DNA of 6,736 bases from Ignavibacteria bacterium (GTDB lineage: Bacteria; Bacteroidota; Ignavibacteria; Tepidaquicellales; Tepidaquicellaceae): the NCBI GenBank assembly GCA_018058125.1, contig JAGPCH010000086.1:1-6736 (forward strand), written 5' to 3'. The notes under the pieces were generated by a model. That model was not told the DNA's origin. It saw nothing but the letters and a program-made list of their open reading frames with translations, and ran no database searches. Positions 5,134-6,736 of the stretch are shown in pieces; position 1 is the first letter of the stretch; each line of letters begins with the position of its first letter. A program made the translations under genes and the position numbers.

Positions 5134-6736
5134 ATGAAAAAAATAAAAATTCCGGTAAAGAAAAAGAGAACTAACAGGGAGGATTATTCAAAATATAATT
5201 TTGAAGACAACTTCCGGCCTAAAAAAATTGTAAGAATATTATTCTATGCTCTTGTAATTATTCTCCCGGTTCTTTTTTCTCTGAATTTTGTATTGTATGC
5301 AATAAAAACAAACAGGTATCCGAGTTTTCCTCTGGATGATCCCTGGATCCATCTGACATTCGCTAAAAATCTTTTTGAATATTTCAGCTTCTCCTATTTC
5401 CAGGATCAGATGGTCACTGCAGGATCCACTTCTCCTTTGTATACATTTATTTTGTCTGCAATGTATTTCTTCAGCAGTAATGAAATGTACATAAGTTACG
5501 CATTGGGAATTTCTTTTTTTGCTGCTGCCTCTTTTGCTTTTTACAAACTATCCAATATTGAATTTGATAATCAGGTAATTTTTGCTTTGCTGTGTACTAC
5601 TGTTTTTATTATTGATAAGTGGATGAATTTTATAGCTGTATCCGGAATGGAGACCAGCATGTATATTCTGATACTTATTCTGTGCGCTTATTTTTACAGA
5701 AAGCGAAGCGCTGTCCCTTTTGCCGTCATGCTCGGACTGATTATGTGGACACGCCCTGACGGTGTTGCTTTCATATTTGCTTTAATCGTAGATTATTTTC
5801 TGATTACCATATATTCCAGGAATCAGATAAATCTTTTGCTTTTTACAAAAGCTGATCTTAAGAAAATTGCCATAATATTCTGCGGTCTGATTGGTCTGTA
5901 TTTTATTATGAATTTAGCTTTGTCGGGATCTTTACTTCCAAATACGTATAATGCAAAGCTTGCATACTACTCTCCGGAGTTCAGAAGCCGGACAGCTTTT
6001 CTTATGACAGAGGTATGGGATTATTTTCAGTACAAATCCTATTATGTCGTAATGATAGGATTCCTGCTTGCTGTTGCAAAATTGATTTTTGACATTTATA
6101 AAAAGACATACAATCAGAATACAATCTATATAGTTTTTATTCTTGCTCTTGTTTTTATATACTGGCTTAAACTTCCTTATGCTCACAGATTCGGAAGATA
6201 TATGATGCCGATAATACCGTTCTTTATTCTGGTAGCATCTATCGGTTTCAGAGATTTTGCCTTCATAGTCAATAAATATACCAACAACGCTCTTTTTTCA
6301 AAAAGTATCTTTTATATCTGGTTTGGCATAATATTTTTTATGGGTATAAAAATTTATGACGAAACCAAAGAAATGTATGCTGCTCAATGTAAATATATTT
6401 ATGACAGACAGGTAATGGCTGCAAAATATCTTCAGTTAAATACGAAAGAAGGTGATGTAATAGCTACTCATGATGTCGGAGCGATCGGTTATTACTCCGG
6501 AAGGAAGATCGTAGACGTTGCAGGACTGGTCACTCCGGAGCTTATTAAAAAGATCAATGATGTTAACTATGTCGATTATATGACCAAATATCTCAATGAC
6601 AATAAAGTCTCGCATCTGGCTTTTCTCAGAGAATGGTACAGAGTCTCCAACCAGACTACTTTGTTTACTACAGCAAACGATTATCCCCCGGAAGTTATGG
6701 ATGTCTATGATTACAATCCCGGTACGACTCATATTC
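5134..6736 (+). CDS. GT-C-type membrane glycosyltransferase-like protein (AftB/PMT-like), 3' end outside the window
   Basis: The reading frame stays open for 534 codons from ATG 5134 to the window edge. A basic cytoplasmic N-terminus (1-33) precedes roughly 11-12 hydrophobic helices (first about 34-57, last about 390-406) and a soluble C-terminal part from about 407, expected on the periplasmic side. The first outer loop carries an acidic pair, Asp68-Asp69 in LDDPWIH, where GT-C enzymes keep their catalytic acid. Further blocks are AGSTSPLY (96-103), SGMETSMY (170-177), TRPDG (206-210), LPNTYNAKL (268-276) and HRFGRYMMP (351-359). The C-terminal part has THDVGAIGYYSGRKIVDVAGL (445-465). This set resembles lipid-linked-sugar transferases such as mycobacterial AftB and distant PMT-type enzymes, so the likely role is sugar transfer from a polyprenyl donor to cell-surface glycans. 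Donor and acceptor cannot be told. There is no Shine-Dalgarno and no other plausible start nearby. Confidence 0.82.
   Translation, partial: MKKIKIPVKKKRTNREDYSKYNFEDNFRPKKIVRILFYALVIILPVLFSLNFVLYAIKTNRYPSFPLDDPWIHLTFAKNLFEYFSFSYFQDQMVTAGSTSPLYTFILSAMYFFSSNEMYISYALGISFFAAASFAFYKLSNIEFDNQVIFALLCTTVFIIDKWMNFIAVSGMETSMYILILILCAYFYRKRSAVPFAVMLGLIMWTRPDGVAFIFALIVDYFLITIYSRNQINLLLFTKADLKKIAIIFCGLIGLYFIMNLALSGSLLPNTYNAKLAYYSPEFRSRTAFLMTEVWDYFQYKSYYVVMIGFLLAVAKLIFDIYKKTYNQNTIYIVFILALVFIYWLKLPYAHRFGRYMMPIIPFFILVASIGFRDFAFIVNKYTNNALFSKSIFYIWFGIIFFMGIKIYDETKEMYAAQCKYIYDRQVMAAKYLQLNTKEGDVIATHDVGAIGYYSGRKIVDVAGLVTPELIKKINDVNYVDYMTKYLNDNKVSHLAFLREWYRVSNQTTLFTTANDYPPEVMDVYDYNPGTTHI

Noticed and set aside
5932..6732. 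Minus-strand frames (5932-6186 and 6436-6732)
   Set aside because: They are antisense to the long open glycosyltransferase frame, which carries coherent membrane helices and family motifs.

Overview
The window looks like a low-GC (mid-30s % by eye) chromosome segment from the Bacteroidota/Chlorobi/Ignavibacteria group. Three things suggest this. Shine-Dalgarno sites are mostly missing. Three candidate promoters fit the Bacteroidota pattern TTG-N19/20-TAnnTTTG rather than the proteobacterial one. The protein set is also typical: a DUF971 protein, RNase G, a Rho close to E. coli length, and a GT-C membrane glycosyltransferase-like protein. The exact genus cannot be read from the sequence. No plasmid, phage, insertion sequence, CRISPR or RNA-gene signature was seen.

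Layout: 1-105 is a heptanucleotide tandem array (ATACACA units, then ATACTTA-type variants) that the window edge cuts. It runs almost into a TTG-started MFS drug-efflux-type transporter (109-1335, +). A 172-bp gap holds a candidate promoter and a second heptamer array of the same composition and orientation (1416-1503), which stops 4 bp before a DUF971 gene (1508-1816, +). Convergent to it, only 25 bp away, is a two-gene minus-strand unit: rho (3432-4727) followed after 27 bp by the RNase E/G-family gene rng (1842-3404). A 406-bp AT-rich divergent region (4728-5133) carries a strong candidate rho promoter, a C-rich and G-poor rho leader, AT hairpins and a decayed third heptamer cluster. A polytopic GT-C glycosyltransferase-like gene (5134 to the window end, +) then runs off the right edge.

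How the genes relate: rho and rng form an RNA-metabolism operon (transcription termination plus RNA cleavage), and the rho leader has the base composition expected of a Rho loading site, which suggests autoregulation. The transporter, DUF971 and glycosyltransferase genes have no evident shared pathway. The most unusual feature is the pair of G-free heptamer arrays that appear to form, or directly abut, the 5' leaders of two unrelated plus-strand genes, with a decayed relative upstream of the third.
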